Assembly: GCA_904066235.2 (NCBI GenBank)
Contig: CAJFCV020000006.1
Span: 6,510,001-6,574,000, forward strand
DNA from: Bursaphelenchus xylophilus
Taxonomy: Eukaryota > Nematoda > Chromadorea > Rhabditida > Aphelenchoididae
Direction of reading: 5' to 3'
DNA length: 64,000 nucleotides
Each line of letters starts with the position of its first letter. Position 1 is the stretch's first letter. Of the stretch, positions 1 through 11,143 are shown piece after piece. The position numbers were made by a program, and so were the translations under genes. Under the pieces are notes generated by a model that worked only from the letters and a program-made list of their open reading frames with translations, ran no database searches and was not told the DNA's origin.

Positions 1-485
1 CACTCTAAAAGCTTGTTATTTCGTAGGCAAAAAATAATGTCGCTTAAAAATACATATTCCAAAAACGAGTTCTCTGCGCCGCCTCCGCCGAAAGTTATAG
101 CCTCCTACTTTCCTTCACGTTTCTTGAAAGACCCTGTAGTATACAGTTTTGTTACAGATGTCAATTCTACCGACATTTTGTTGTAAGCGGAGTCAAATAC
201 ATTGTTTTCTACCAAATGCCCATCATTCCCAGGTTTTATTATGACATGATTAATATGAGCAAAGCTGAAGGAACTTTACATACTACTCTTATTTTTTGTA
301 AATACGATGTTCTAAGGGTTCAAAATGTATTCGGGGTAACACAAGCGAAACAACTAATGTTGTCTCAGAAAAAGTTCCACGCGTTATTGAGTGAGTGAAG
401 AGTCACAGGACTTCGCTGCTAACTTTGTTGTTGTTGATTTTATTGTTAAATAAAATGATTACGTGTACTCAATCATAAATACAGT
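1..485. other. Left edge, no gene identified
   Basis: No reading frame here has a recognisable domain or convincing splice structure. The only open frames are short and look like chance. It probably holds the 3' flank of the copper chaperone gene to the right and of a gene outside the window. Confidence 0.4.
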
Positions 486-769
486 TCACAGTGGGGTGAC
501 CCCTTTACCCGTCTTCTCCAGGGCTGTCTGAATCTCTTCTTTGGTTGTTGTTGTTGTAACTGACACAGTCTTGGCCCCAACATCGATTTTAATGTCTTGC
601 ACCTTATCTGAAATTCAAAAATACCGAATGCGAAGTGCTTCTTACCTCCAAGTTTGCCTAGGACACGCCGAGCGGCATTGGCACACCCTTCGCAAGTCAT
701 TTCAACCTTGAAATTGTATGTCTAAAGTAAAATTAGACGCTTTAAATGCATAAAACTCACCTGAGACAT
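486..769 (-). CDS. cuc-1: ATX1/ATOX1-type copper chaperone
   Basis: Small cytosolic metallochaperone that in this family hands Cu(I) to secretory-pathway copper ATPases. Three exons on the minus strand: 761-769 (Met-Ser-Gln), 646-721 and 486-607, all GT-AG with introns of about 40 nt. The product is about 70 residues, normal for ATOX1. The single HMA domain starts with a beta strand followed by the metal-binding loop MTCEGC, the canonical MxCxxC, then an alpha helix (ANAARRVLGKLG) and a strand ending in a threonine run encoded by a (GTT)n/(ACA)n-like tract. A lysine late in the sequence (EKTGKG) matches the conserved Lys of the family. The first exon is only 9 nt, so the start rests on splice signals. 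The symbol is by analogy with the C. elegans gene. Confidence 0.85.
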
Positions 770-1356
770 GTTCTTATCTTCCCAGAGGGTTGACGATCAT
801 ACAACCCTGCTTCGATTCATTCGCCGAAAGAAAAAAAATATTGTTGACACTTTGTTACAAAAAGAACGCCGATAAACGAAATGTCACAATAAAAGATTTA
901 CGAAGTACGCAACGAACTTTTCTCGGTTTACCAAAAATATTTGGCTGTATAGAAACTGGGCTGGTTTCTTGTATCTCTCTTTTGCTCTGTCATGCGCACA
1001 CGCACGGGTATCCTTCCTTGAATTCAGCCCAATTTTCACACCTCGCCCAATTTGATAAAAGTTCCTTATTATGGCCACAACTTATAACCTTGCGATAGTT
1101 CGTTGTTAGCAACGCCCACCAGTAGACTTAGTTGGTGAGGTATCTTCTATTTTGCGTACCTTAAAAACGCATGCTGCGACCCTACGAATTTTTCCGAGGT
1201 GCCTTAAAAACCTCAGAACCAATCTAACTGGTACCCCCACAGTACCAGTTAGATCGATGCCCTTTTCCTAACTTTAGTTCCCGAGCTTGGATGCGGTTCG
1301 CAGAGTACCTTTTTAGTGCCGAAAATAAACAACCTTTTCTAATTACCATTATTCAG
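770..1356. promoter_or_regulatory. Divergent upstream region (copper chaperone / CDK2AP1)
   Basis: 587 bases between two divergently oriented genes, so both promoters should lie here. I see no clear TATA box. The notable structure is the perfect 13-bp hairpin at 1222-1254. An overlapping open frame at 790-1098 has no recognisable content. Confidence 0.4.
1222..1254. repeat. Perfect inverted repeat, 13-bp stem, 7-nt loop
   Basis: ATCTAACTGGTAC at 1222-1234 is followed by seven bases and its exact reverse complement at 1242-1254. It lies about 100 bases upstream of the CDK2AP1 start codon. It could be an operator-like dyad or an RNA hairpin in the outron. Confidence 0.6.
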
Positions 1357-1698
1357 ATGTCGATCGCAAATCCCGAAGATGTTGCACGTGCTGTTGCTGC
1401 ATTGGCCGCGAATCCAGCCTTGGCCAATGCCGTCGCCCAAGCTCAGTCAATGTCTTCAGCCTCAGCTCAGAACGCTTCCCTGCCGCAGTATTCAGTGCCT
1501 GGTCCAGTGATTGCCGGCACTTCCAAGTACACTCAATTGTTGGCCTTGATCGAAGAACTTGGAAAGGATGTCCGGCCCACTTACACTGGAAATCGAAACT
1601 GCTCGGAAAGACTGAAGAGAGGACTAGTTCATGCTCGGATCTTGGTCAAGGAATGCATCTCCGAGATTGAAAGAAGTGCTCGTAATCAGAATCAGTAA
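1357..1698 (+). CDS. CDK2AP1/DOC1 homologue (NuRD subunit)
   Basis: Homologue of cyclin-dependent kinase 2-associated protein 1, a small subunit of the NuRD chromatin-remodelling complex that forms a helical dimer. I place the start at 1357 because ATG sits directly behind CATTATTCAG, a 3' splice site with no visible upstream exon, as in SL trans-splicing. This gives 113 residues. An in-frame ATG at 1291 would add 22 residues. The N-terminal half is Ala/Ser/Gln-rich. The C-terminal half holds the diagnostic block beginning [19 protein letters not shown], followed by [15 protein letters not shown] and [19 protein letters not shown], which matches the DOC1 fold very closely. The coding sequence is a single exon. 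The stop codon lies 37 nt from the stop of the convergent syntrophin gene. Confidence 0.88.
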   Translation: MSIANPEDVARAVAALAANPALANAVAQAQSMSSASAQNASLPQYSVPGPVIAGTSKYTQLLALIEELGKDVRPTYTGNRNCSERLKRGLVHARILVKECISEIERSARNQNQ

Positions 1699-1735
1699 CG
1701 AATTCAACGATAATGTAAATTTATTTATTCTTCTC

Positions 1736-4700
1736 TTAATTTAAGGGAGTAGCTTTCAAAAATTCGGGATCAACCCCCATTACTTTAGTAACGTAGAATG
1801 AATGCATTGTATATACGATACAAAGAACTTCGTCGCTGATTATGTCCTGAAATAAATTGAATGAGAAGTAATTTCTTTCCGTGCTGGGCTTACCTTGATA
1901 TCAACTGTAACTCCGGGTTCTGGAGATGTCAAAATCAGTTGAAGATTCATTTTCCCATCGTCCGACGAGGATTGTAGCGCTTCGAATCCATATTGCCAGA
2001 TATATTTCTTTATGGGAGGTTCAATCTTTATCGGTTATCTTACTTTAGTCGGGATGTCATACAAGCTGAGGCCTTGTTTTATATCCAACACAAATCCAGC
2101 GGGCCTTCCTTCATAGCTACATGAAAACGTTCGGGTCTGAAGACAGCTTAGAATGTAAGATTCAATTACCTGCATTGCGGTTACAGATTTATAAAGACTA
2201 TTATAGAAGCCGGATTCCAGTTGCTGAAGTTGACGGGGACTGTGTAGAGATAAGTAATGCTGAGTACCGTTATGAGACTCCAGAATGAATACATTTTCTC
2301 GCCTATCTACATGTTTGATGGCCGTCTTAAGAGCTGTCTCATATATCTTGTACAAGCATACACATTTGTCCAGTTCTTCTGAGTTTAGCTGAATTTATAT
2401 AATATAAGAAATTATTTTTGTCTTTATGCTAACCGGAGGGGTTTCGAAAACGCATAGATCGGTTCCCTTTAGGATCAGGAAACGTTGAGCCCACTTCAAT
2501 TTTGGATCATCAAAATATCCGGCCTCCATCCTCTCTTCAATCCATCCAATGTAGGTAATCTAAACCAATATAATGCTTAAAAAGTGTTTTTACATGTTCT
2601 GAAGGGTGTAAATACTTGTTGCTCATCTTGACGGACTTCTTGTTGAGGGTCTCAATGTGATTTTCGATGTTTTTGATCCATTGTTGGAGAGCCTTTCGGT
2701 CTTCGCAATGAATAATCCCAGAAGATTTCCCATCCACCGTCCTCAGTTCAAATGCATTGTTCCTCAATTTGTCGGTTCCCCAGAGATATCGAGAAACAAT
2801 AGCCATGGGGAGAGGTAATCTTTGTATATTCTTCCAGCCAGCTTGATCCTCCCCTTCCTTCAGATTGTTCTGGCTACGGTCATTTGCACTTTTGAGTGCA
2901 CTTTGGATCTTGTACATGTTCACATCGACCATGGAATCACCTGGTCCAACGCTAAGCCGTTTGGATGGAGATCTTAAGTATACAGTAATGTCATTGTCGG
3001 ATCTACCTGAGTAAAGGAGCCAGTTGTTCATTATGCTTTAAACTTAGGGTAATATGAGGCCCTGGGGCATCGCGCAGAATCTGAACAACTTCTTCATGGG
3101 TCTTGTTCTCAACATTGATCCCGTTTATTTCGATTATGGTGTCTCCCACGAATACTTGACCAGTTTGAGCAGCTGCAAAGATAATTGATCTTTAATTTTT
3201 TTATACCTGGGAGGTTTGGAAGAACCTTCGAAATTGTAATCGGAACGCTGTTCTTTTCATTTGAACCTCCCTGAAAGATCGATGAGTGATAACTACAGTG
3301 GATATTGTACTGACCGGGTAACTGAATATTTGGGAAAACTCGGGAAAGCCCATTTTGGGTGATCGCTTATTCGGGCGATGCATTTTCGGGTGGCGCATGT
3401 TCGGGTGATGGATTTGGGGGCGCGGGGGGATATCTCGGGTGATGAAGTAAATATTGCACCTATGGCTACTGAATACGACATAACAAAAAAGGATTACTCT
3501 CAAAATATACAGTGACGCGCAAAACAGATTTCATTTTTGGATTCCTGATATATGGGAGGTGCTTTATAAATTTCAGCGCGCTAGTCCGTCCGAACCCTGC
3601 GGATTTAGTCCAAAGTTAAAAGTAGCGCAATCTTACACAACGTTGCGCAATTTCTCTCTTTGTAAAAATTTCTGCCTTTCTCTGTCGGCTCCTCCTCCCC
3701 TCCCCCTATTTCGTGAACTTTTAACTTTGGACTAAATCCGCGGGGTTGGGATGGACTAGCGCGCTGAAATTTATAAAGCACCTCCCATATATAACCAAGG
3801 TGATTTATATCTGGCGGCAAGGTCGGTATGCCGATGATTTTTTACGCCTACTTGGCCAAAAAAAATTCCAAGTTTCAGCGATTTCGGCCCGAAAATCATT
3901 CTTGAAGACTTTGGGAAGACATAGAAAGGTCAATTCAAGGTTTTGTTTGAAATTCAGTCGGTTGAAAATAGCGGGTCTCAGCTCCAGAAAAAATTATTTT
4001 TGCTAAGTAGGCGTAAAAATTCATCGGCATACTGAGCTTGCCGGCAGATATAAATCACCTTGGTTATATAAAGCGGGAGATAAAAGATTTTCTGAAAAAT
4101 TTTTGAAATTTTTCTGTTTTCACTTTTTTTTTAAAAAAAAAAGTAAATTTTGAAAAATTTCCGGAAATTTTCGATTTCGGAAAGTCAAAAAACATTCTTA
4201 CTCCGAACGACAAATTTTTGGAAAGTTGGATCAAAAATGGCTCGCCAAAAGTTCGATCCGGAAAGTTGAAACAAAAATGGCTCGCCCATTTTGGCTGGTG
4301 AGTAAGACGCCGTTTTTACTCACCAATTTATTTTCTTCAAAACTATTTTTGTGAGCTGCGCCCTTGATCACCCGGGAATTCCCAGATGTGTCAAATTTCT
4401 CCCCCGTAAGAAAATTATTTTTCCCCTCTTTTCGATATAGCCTGTTTCTACATGAAGATGGCATGAATACTAGACAAGTAAGTTGTTATTAGTAAGAGCA
4501 GGTGTTCTTCTTTCAATTGACACCAAATATTTTCCTTTTATTTTACAGAATTTCTCCAATTCGGGAGTTTTTCACGACCATGGATAATGTAAGTGCGCTT
4601 ATCTCGTTTTTGTTCCGTTATTGGAGTAAACAGTTCTAGGCTGGGGGGTTCTGGAGGACACCGCACTCTTTAGTTTTGTTATATTCTCCATCTATCAAAC

Positions 4701-6000
4701 GCCATCAATTTCGATTTCTAGGTGTCATGTACAATATCGAAATCCGCTCAGATCTGCCGGATTTTTGCCGCGAAGGCGTTCTAAACTGAGGTCATAACGT
4801 AATAAGGCTCAAATAACGTTGTTACAATAACTTAGTATTTGAAATTTTTACGTCGTTATTCCTCAAAATTGATGGGGTTTCATACATGGAGAATATACAT
4901 GAGAGTGGGGTCTCCTCTAAACGTTTCCCGACTTAGAATCTTGACGTCGTAGCAAAAAACGAGATAATCTCACTTACATTATCCATGGTCATGAAGCTTT
5001 ACGAATTGGAAAAATTTTGTACCTTTCTCTGAAATAACAGGGAAATTTTTGGTGTCAAATGAAAAACGTACATCTCCTCTTGCTAATGCTAACTTACTTG
5101 ATCACTTTTCAGCCCATCTTCGTAGAGAACATAGCTTCACAACATCGCACAAACATAAAAATAATTTTTTCGGAAGAGAAAAACTTGACACATCAGGGAA
5201 AGACTTGGCGTCAACCTTGCAACCTGCAGTGCGGGGCCAAAAAGAGGAAGAAAGTAAAAACAAGCTCTGACTTTCCTCGACTCCGAGCGGGGAGTAAGAT
5301 CCGGTCCTACTCCCGACCTTGAAGTCGGAAAGCCAAACAAAAAATTGACTTTTTTTTGCATTTTCCGGAAAGTAAACTGAAAATTTACTTTTTTTTTAAA
5401 AAAAAAAGTAAAAACAGAAAAATTTCAAAAATTTTTCAGAAAATCTTTTATCTCCCGCTTTATATGAACAAAAATTGCAAAAAATATAAAAAAATTTTAC
5501 AGTGCCATATTTATGTAGTAGTCAGAATTCATTCCCCCAAAAATCCATCTCCCGAATATGCGCGACCCGAATACGCATCACCCGAAGAAGCGATCACCCA
5601 AAAGGCTTACCCGAGTTTCACCACGCGGGTGTGCACCACCCGAAGATTTTCGACCCTGTACTGACCTTAATGGAGAGCCCCAGTCCTTCATTTGTTTTTG
5701 GGACATTAACAGTTCTTGTCAACTTGGTTAACGTCGCTTCTGGCGTTTCAATCGACGTGATACCACTTACAGAAGAATTATCATCCGCTACTCCCACATT
5801 TGATTGTATAAGTAATTGTTCTAAAATGAATAGCGGGAAGCAGATCTCATTCTACCTTTAGTCAGCACTAGACGAACCGGCTTTCCTCGGCCTTTCTCAT
5901 CACTGAGGATGGCCATACCGCTGTGAATCTGCATAAAGTTATCTAAATTGACAGCGAATTTAAAACTTACGACATCAAGATTCTTGGAGCGGTTCTTCAT
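1736..6000 (-). CDS. stn-2: Gamma-syntrophin
   Basis: Adaptor of the dystrophin complex, acting under the plasma membrane. Eleven exons: 5971-6000, 5856-5928, 5666-5820, 3207-3270, 3007-3172, 2594-2972, 2434-2559, 2170-2388, 2044-2136, 1894-2007, 1736-1846. Phases agree throughout, giving about 510 residues. Order: N-terminal half PH, PDZ (loop region GLGSIK-like GLSIKGGSNEKNSVPITI, then VFVGDTIIEINGINVENKTH), a linker, a second PH domain (starting near YIGWIEERMEAG and continuing through KWAQRFLILKGTDLCVFET), and a C-terminal syntrophin-unique region (WQYGFEALQSSSDDGK, then IVYTMHSFYVTKVMGVDP). The SSDDGK and HSF..KV..xDP blocks are those of gamma rather than alpha/beta syntrophins. Intron 3 is 2.4 kb and is almost wholly nested palindromes; other introns are 34-52 nt. 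The symbol is by analogy with C. elegans stn-2. Confidence 0.88.
3300..5664. repeat. Nested palindromic (foldback) complex in syntrophin intron 3
   Basis: Four inverted repeats sit inside one another or side by side. The outer arms, about 3310-3480 and 5520-5655, carry repeated CGGGTGATG/CATCACCCG-like units. Inside are a foldback at about 3549-3792, a second at about 3790-4070 (tips AACCAAGGTGATTTATATCT and its complement), and a 1.4 kb imperfect palindrome at about 4067-5465. No transposase frame is visible. The intron must splice as one 2395-nt unit from 5665 to 3271. Confidence 0.75.
4067..5465. repeat. 1.4 kb imperfect palindrome
   Basis: The left tip ATAAAGCGGGAGATAAAAGA is mirrored at the right end. 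Matching pairs continue inward: the poly-A/poly-T block near 4120 with the one near 5390, the CCATGGATAATGTAAGTG stretch near 4578 with its complement near 4990, and the ATATTCTCCAT block near 4680 with its complement near 4890. The centre is near 4766. It looks like a degenerate foldback element. Confidence 0.7.
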
Positions 6001-6623
6001 TTTACTTGTAACTCTCAGCTCTGAAGAAAAATGAAAAAGAAACCTCCAGTGACCAAGAACAGGTGGCCCGAGGTTTGATGGCCAAGGAATTGCCTGCTAA
6101 TTCAAAGACCTGGGGCTCGTTTTAAAATTGAAGAGAGAAACAGAATTGTGCTGTTCCAACGCATGTATGAATTTACAGTAACATAGGATTTTACACTTGT
6201 CATGACACTTGCGAATGATGATTAATGATCGATTTCGTAACATCCGTAGACTTCCGAGAAGTTTTTGTTTCGATCCCCTTGACGGGCATGCCCAAAACAA
6301 TCGAAGCCGGTTTGTCGGAGGCGTTCAGGATTGCTCAATTCGTCGGATCCTCGCTTGCATAATTGGTTTAATGTTTCAGTTTTTATGCTCGGGAAATGAG
6401 TCTTCTTCTCCGCCGGCTTAAAGAGTTTCCTTTTTATGGCGCGTTTCAAACGCCGTCCGTCGATTGAGTCCGTTCATTGTATGCGATTTAATTAGAGAAT
6501 TCCGAAGCTGTTTAACGCGTCGCCGACGACTCCAACAGGGTCACTACCGAGGAGGGAGGCGTGGCTCCCGCGAAATATAAATAATCTGTAGCCAGGGGTC
6601 TCCGGCTAGTCTGGGATCGCAAC
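6001..6623. promoter_or_regulatory. Divergent upstream region with TATA box for the ground-like gene
   Basis: The region separates syntrophin (-) from the ground-like gene (+). TATAAATA at 6576-6583 lies 41 nt before the ATG at 6624, a good position for a core promoter of a gene with a short leader. No coding exon was recognised here. Confidence 0.5.
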
Positions 6624-8574
6624 ATGTCTGTGCCTGTGCTGGTTTCGGTTATTCTCCTTCTTTGCTTTGTAGAGATTGCTGAAGCAGAAGATACCTATCA
6701 AAGTTCTGGCAGTCTTCCTAAGGCCTCCAAACCTATCATATTCGATAAGAGAAGTAGTGAAAAGGTAAAATCATATCCTCTTTTATAATTTAGCTTTACG
6801 AAACTCTTTAAGTAGCAATGTTATAGATCCAGACTCGTCAACGACGTCAAGGTTATGTAGTAAGTCCAACTAACACAATTATCATCCTAACAGATTCTTG
6901 AGCAGAACGATCTGGACGCTTACCAGGACGATAACCCCGGCTTAGGCGAACTAATTCCCCCTTCCCCCGCTTTCCGATTCCATCCTCCCAAGGAATCTCT
7001 CCAAGATTTGCCTCGAGATATAATCGAAGATTTGAATGAACTAATCAGAGAAATCCCCTCCAAAACCCAAAATTCATCGCTTAATATGACCTTAACTAAT
7101 GCTTCTAACAACGATTTGATCAAGCTTACTAATGACACGATGCCAGGTTGCGAGAATACGGTAATTCCTTCAGAGGCCGCCGGATTCCTTTAATCGGAAT
7201 GTCTATCCCCAAGCCCCCCAGAATGCACAGTCCCAGTCCTTCGGGAGATCACAGCAACTGCCTCATCCGCCCTCACCAGGCCCATTTCCCTTCCCTTCCC
7301 CCAATTCTGCACCTCTTCATCCAAAACCTTATCCACGACAGCCACCTTTTATTGTAAGACTCACTTTTTTGTTTGAATGTTATGTTTAATCACCCTTTCA
7401 CAATGCCAATCACTATGCAACACAGCTTACAAGTCTTTTACAGACACAGCCGGTCCAACAACGCCAGTTTAATATGAGAACACGGCCACTGAATTGGGTA
7501 ACTTGCGCGAGTTCCTTTCACAAATCTAACAACCTTTTCAGCCCGCCTACAAAACGTCGAACGTGCAGAACAACTCGGCAAGTCGGACCTATGTCGGCGA
7601 TGCAAATAAAGCTGGTGTCATTGGCGGGGTAACCACGGCGCCGTAATTGCACCCTCAGCTTTCACTTAACGCTTCTGACTGGTTGAACGAACATGATTTT
7701 AGGTACCTCCGGAAGGCGCGCAAAGACCCGCACCTCCTCCAGAAAGTGAAGCCCATCCTTATTACTTCCCTCCAAGAATGCAGCTTCCTCTTCCCAGCTG
7801 TTTCCACAATCCCACTGGGTACGCCTGTTGTAAGTTTTAAAAAAGTTTTTGAGCAAAATAATCAGATTTTATTAGTCGCGCCATAAAGTCCTGACACATT
7901 TTGTCGCGGGTGTCGCGCGAGAAAATTGGCGAGCGCGCGCGAAAATGCATGTTGCTAGTGCAAAAACAGGGAATTGCCGCGACGAGTTCGAAAGGAAAAC
8001 AAAAACGCACTGTGCAAATGTGTCAGGACTTTATGTCGCGACATGTTAAAATTCTACCGCACACCACTGTTGCGGGCTGATTCAACTTCTCGCGGAGTCT
8101 TTTTTAAAATTATAATTTGCTAAACTGGTATAGGTAATGCCCAGCTCAATGATCTGATGGTGGAAACTTACACCGAATTGGAAGCTAAACCCAAATTCCA
8201 TATTTGCAATATCAATGCAATTGCCAACCAGATCCAGAAGAAAGCCGAAGAAAAGTAAGAATCATCCAAAAATGGTTATCGGATTTTAGATTCAACACAA
8301 CTTTTGAAACAATCGCATCTTTTGAAGACTTTGCTCAAAAGATCCATTTTCATACTGATCTCGTGTGCAAGGTTGAATTGGGAGGAAAGTGAGTAAAAGC
8401 GATAGGATTACATCGATTTACAGATTCATGCTGGCATATGGAACCGTAAAGAATGTGGCTGATAAACTGCCCCCGGCAACAGAGCCAGCAAATGTTGTAA
8501 AAAGGGCAGTCTTTGGCCCAGAACCCGAACTCGAGATCCCTCCTCGCCCGATTTATCATTCAATTCTGATATAA
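6624..8574 (+). CDS. Ground-like (hedgehog-related) secreted protein
   Basis: Nematode-specific secreted protein of the ground-like (grl) family, usually made by epidermis and glia and delivered to cuticle or lumen. Ten exons: 6624-6764, 6827-6859, 6894-7160, 7222-7353, 7444-7497, 7542-7628, 7703-7829, 8134-8254, 8290-8388, 8424-8574. The protein starts with a signal peptide (MSVPVLVSVILLLCFVEIAEA), has a long Pro/Gln-rich middle, then the ground-like domain. That domain opens with the paired Cys of GYACCNAQLNDLM, continues through CNINAIANQIQKKAEEKF and ends in DLVCKVELGGKFMLAYGT, the family signature. Exon 2 (33 nt) adds a basic RQRR motif that could be a proprotein-convertase site. The intron after 7160 could use other acceptors; the one chosen keeps the frame. 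Intron 7 contains a palindromic element. The exact grl orthologue is not assigned. Confidence 0.82.
7873..8043. repeat. Palindromic MITE, CTAGTCGCGAC family (degenerate copy)
   Basis: The arms carry CATAAAGTCCTGACACATTT and its complement, each next to GTCGCG. The copy at 30551-30723 is better preserved. It occupies the last long intron of the ground-like gene. Confidence 0.75.
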
Positions 8575-9494
8575 TTACACTTGCAATACTTATTATTATT
8601 TATTCTGGGAATCAAAACGCCCCTCCATGATAAGATAAGATTAAGTTCATGGTCAAACCATATCGTTTAATACATATTATATTAGTCAGGGGTGTCAAGT
8701 CGATTAATTTATGAATAAAAATAAGATGTAACGGTCGTATGCAATGTTACGTAGTGGACTTACTGACTACAGTTCGAAGTGGAAAGGGAGAGGCCCTTCT
8801 GTTCTTATCAATCCTTCCTTTCATAAGCCGGAATTTGAGTAAAAAGACGCTTGATTTGTTTGTCCAATGACTCCCCGGGTTACTGTAGCCGAATCATTTC
8901 GGAATTCTTCGATCTTAATTAATTTTTACTCCTTTCCCGACGATTGCAATATATTGAGGGGAAAGTTTTGAAAGCACATGAAGTAAGCCAATACCTGCAA
9001 CAAAAAAATGTTTTTTATTCAATATGTTGAAACAATATTCGAATAAAAGACTGAATGTAGCAAAAGCTTAGGCAGTCGTTGAAACCGAAACTAAATGAGA
9101 GTTGTAAATTTACTTATTGGCTACAGTAGTCCAAGCTGTCACCGATGACATCATCGAATGTTTTTTTAATCCTTTAATGGGACCGGAAAGACTCTTGATG
9201 CTCTAAAGTAACTTAATTCGGAACTTATTAGGAATAACATTGCTAAAGACGGCCCCTTTTTCCCGATTGGCCAGTCCTTGGAGGGACTGATAAGAGCCTC
9301 GAAGACCAACTCAACGCCATTCCCTCAACTGAAAGTCCTCTTTCAGCAATCGATTGCTTTTAAATGGGTTGATTAGATAGTACTATCTATTTGAGTGTAG
9401 ATTAGTGGTTATCTAGCGCGGTTTTATGCCATCGGCGCTGTTATCAAAAGCAAGGCGGCATCTGTTATGATAAGGTTATCAGTGCACGTTTCAG
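8575..9494 (+). promoter_or_regulatory. Upstream region of GATA factor with TGATAA cluster
   Basis: This 920-base stretch has no recognisable exon. It has several GATA-factor sites: TGATAAGATAAGA at 8628-8640, CTTATCA at 8804-8810, TGATAAG at 9288-9294, TTATCA at 9441-9446, and the dyad TGATAAGGTTATCA at 9468-9481. The last lies 13 nt from the ATG, within the likely outron. Confidence 0.55.
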
Positions 9495-11096
9495 ATGGAG
9501 CCCAGTGCTTCCGATCCGACCAGTGCCGGATATGTTGACATGGGCGGGCTGAAGGCCCAGCTTCCGTTGATGCATTCGTTGGAGAGCAAGAACAACAACC
9601 AGCTGGATTGTGGCCTGGATGTGCCGAGCATTACCCAATCAGCATTGGCAGAGTCCGGATTGGCTCAGATGGAGAGAACTCAAGTCCTGGACATGCCCAT
9701 CGCTTACGAACATTATCAGCAATTGCCAGTGATGCAATTAGGGCCAGGTAATTTGAGATTACCATTCAATTAACGCCAAAATTTAAAGCCTCTTTACAAA
9801 ATCAGTCGTATGTCCAACACTCCATATACAGCCCCTCCAACTACGGCAGCATCAACAACACCCAGTCTTACTACACTTTTAACACGGCGTTGGTGTCTCC
9901 TGATCTCACTTATCTTCAAGCCAGTAACGAGTAAGCCCATGTTGTTATTGCGATTGATTCGAGCCGGATTTTAGTCATCATTACCTTCAATTTCCACAAC
10001 CAAATCAGTTCACTCCCGGTTTATTTCGTGCTGATGATGGGAATTATAATTTGAATGCCTATCAAAACATCCAATTGGCGGATAAAGAATGCACTTCTTG
10101 TGGCCAATCTTATAATTATATTCTAAAAAAGGACGAAAGGGGATGCAGTATCTGCATGTCTTGCTTGAACACATCGGAAACGCCTCAGGAAATAGAAACA
10201 AACGTGCAATTGGAGGACGAGAGAAACGTCGCTTTCAAGCTGTATGCTCAAGCCGCCGAAAGTAGAAAGCCTACAGTAACCTCGAGCAGTCAATCGTCCC
10301 TTTCAAATATCCAAAAACCGAAGCAAAAAAAGCCCCCGGTAAGTACAATAATCAAATCAAGCGCGGTTTAACACATGTCCAAATAAAAACTGATTTTTGA
10401 TGATAAACAATATTTCAGCAAGTCTCCCAACGGCGCCAAGGATTGGTTTGCACCAATTGTAAGGGATCCTCGACGACCTTGTGGAGAAGAAATCATAAAG
10501 GAGAACCGGTGTGCAAGTAAGGAAAGTGCATCATCCCTTATCAAAAAATCGTTTCAGTGCTTGTGGTCTCTACTATAAATTACACCAAGTCGATCGTCCG
10601 TTATCGATGAAAAAAGAAGGAGTTCAGACAAGAAAAAGGAAACCCCGGAATCAAGAAGGAACCAGTAGAAGAAGTCGGGGACATAACAGCCATAGTAATG
10701 CCCAGTCCGCATCCACTTCTGTTGCCCACATCGTCTCTGCTCCCTCTGACTTCGGAGAACCGTATGGAGCTGTGTATGTTGGGAATAATCTGGCATTGGA
10801 TCAAAGCTCGGTGCTCCAACAGCAGGCCCTGGTAGATCAATCCTTTGTGAACAACCAACTGTTGCACGAGAACTCCCAGATGATCTCCATGTCCTATCAG
10901 AATATGGCTCATCCTCAAGCCATGAGTATGACACAACAGAACGCCTCTCTACCATTGATAAATACATTTTGTAAGTCAAATTATCATCAACTATTTGTGT
11001 TTAGTCCCCAAAGTGGAAACTCGATTACCCTCGACCAATGCTCTGACTAAAGAACTTGGCAAATCAGAGTCCGCTGATCAGAATTTGAATGTATAA
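9495..11096 (+). CDS. GATA zinc-finger transcription factor, ELT-2-like
   Basis: Nuclear transcription factor binding WGATAR sites. Six exons: 9495-9747, 9789-9930, 9975-10338, 10419-10516, 10558-10970, 11005-11096. ATG follows GTTTCAG directly, suggesting trans-splicing. The C-terminal finger is canonical: [20 protein letters not shown], then [20 protein letters not shown] and a basic tail with KRKPR. The N-terminal finger keeps two CxxC pairs (CTSCGQ...CSICMSC) but lacks the LWR core and the NACGLY helix, so it probably does not bind DNA in the usual way. A degenerate first finger is also described for C. elegans ELT-2, which is why I favour that branch over ELT-1. The N-terminus is Gln-rich and activation-like. 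The upstream TGATAA sites suggest autoregulation. Confidence 0.85.
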
Positions 11097-11143
11097 TTTA
11101 TTCCAAACTTTTCAGAGAATAAAGAAAGTATTCAAATTTTTAT

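Noticed and set aside
5356..5861. Plus-strand coding frames rich in HP and SP motifs
   Set aside because: They are the reverse of the syntrophin exon at 5666-5820 and the outer palindrome arm with repeated CCCGAA-like units.
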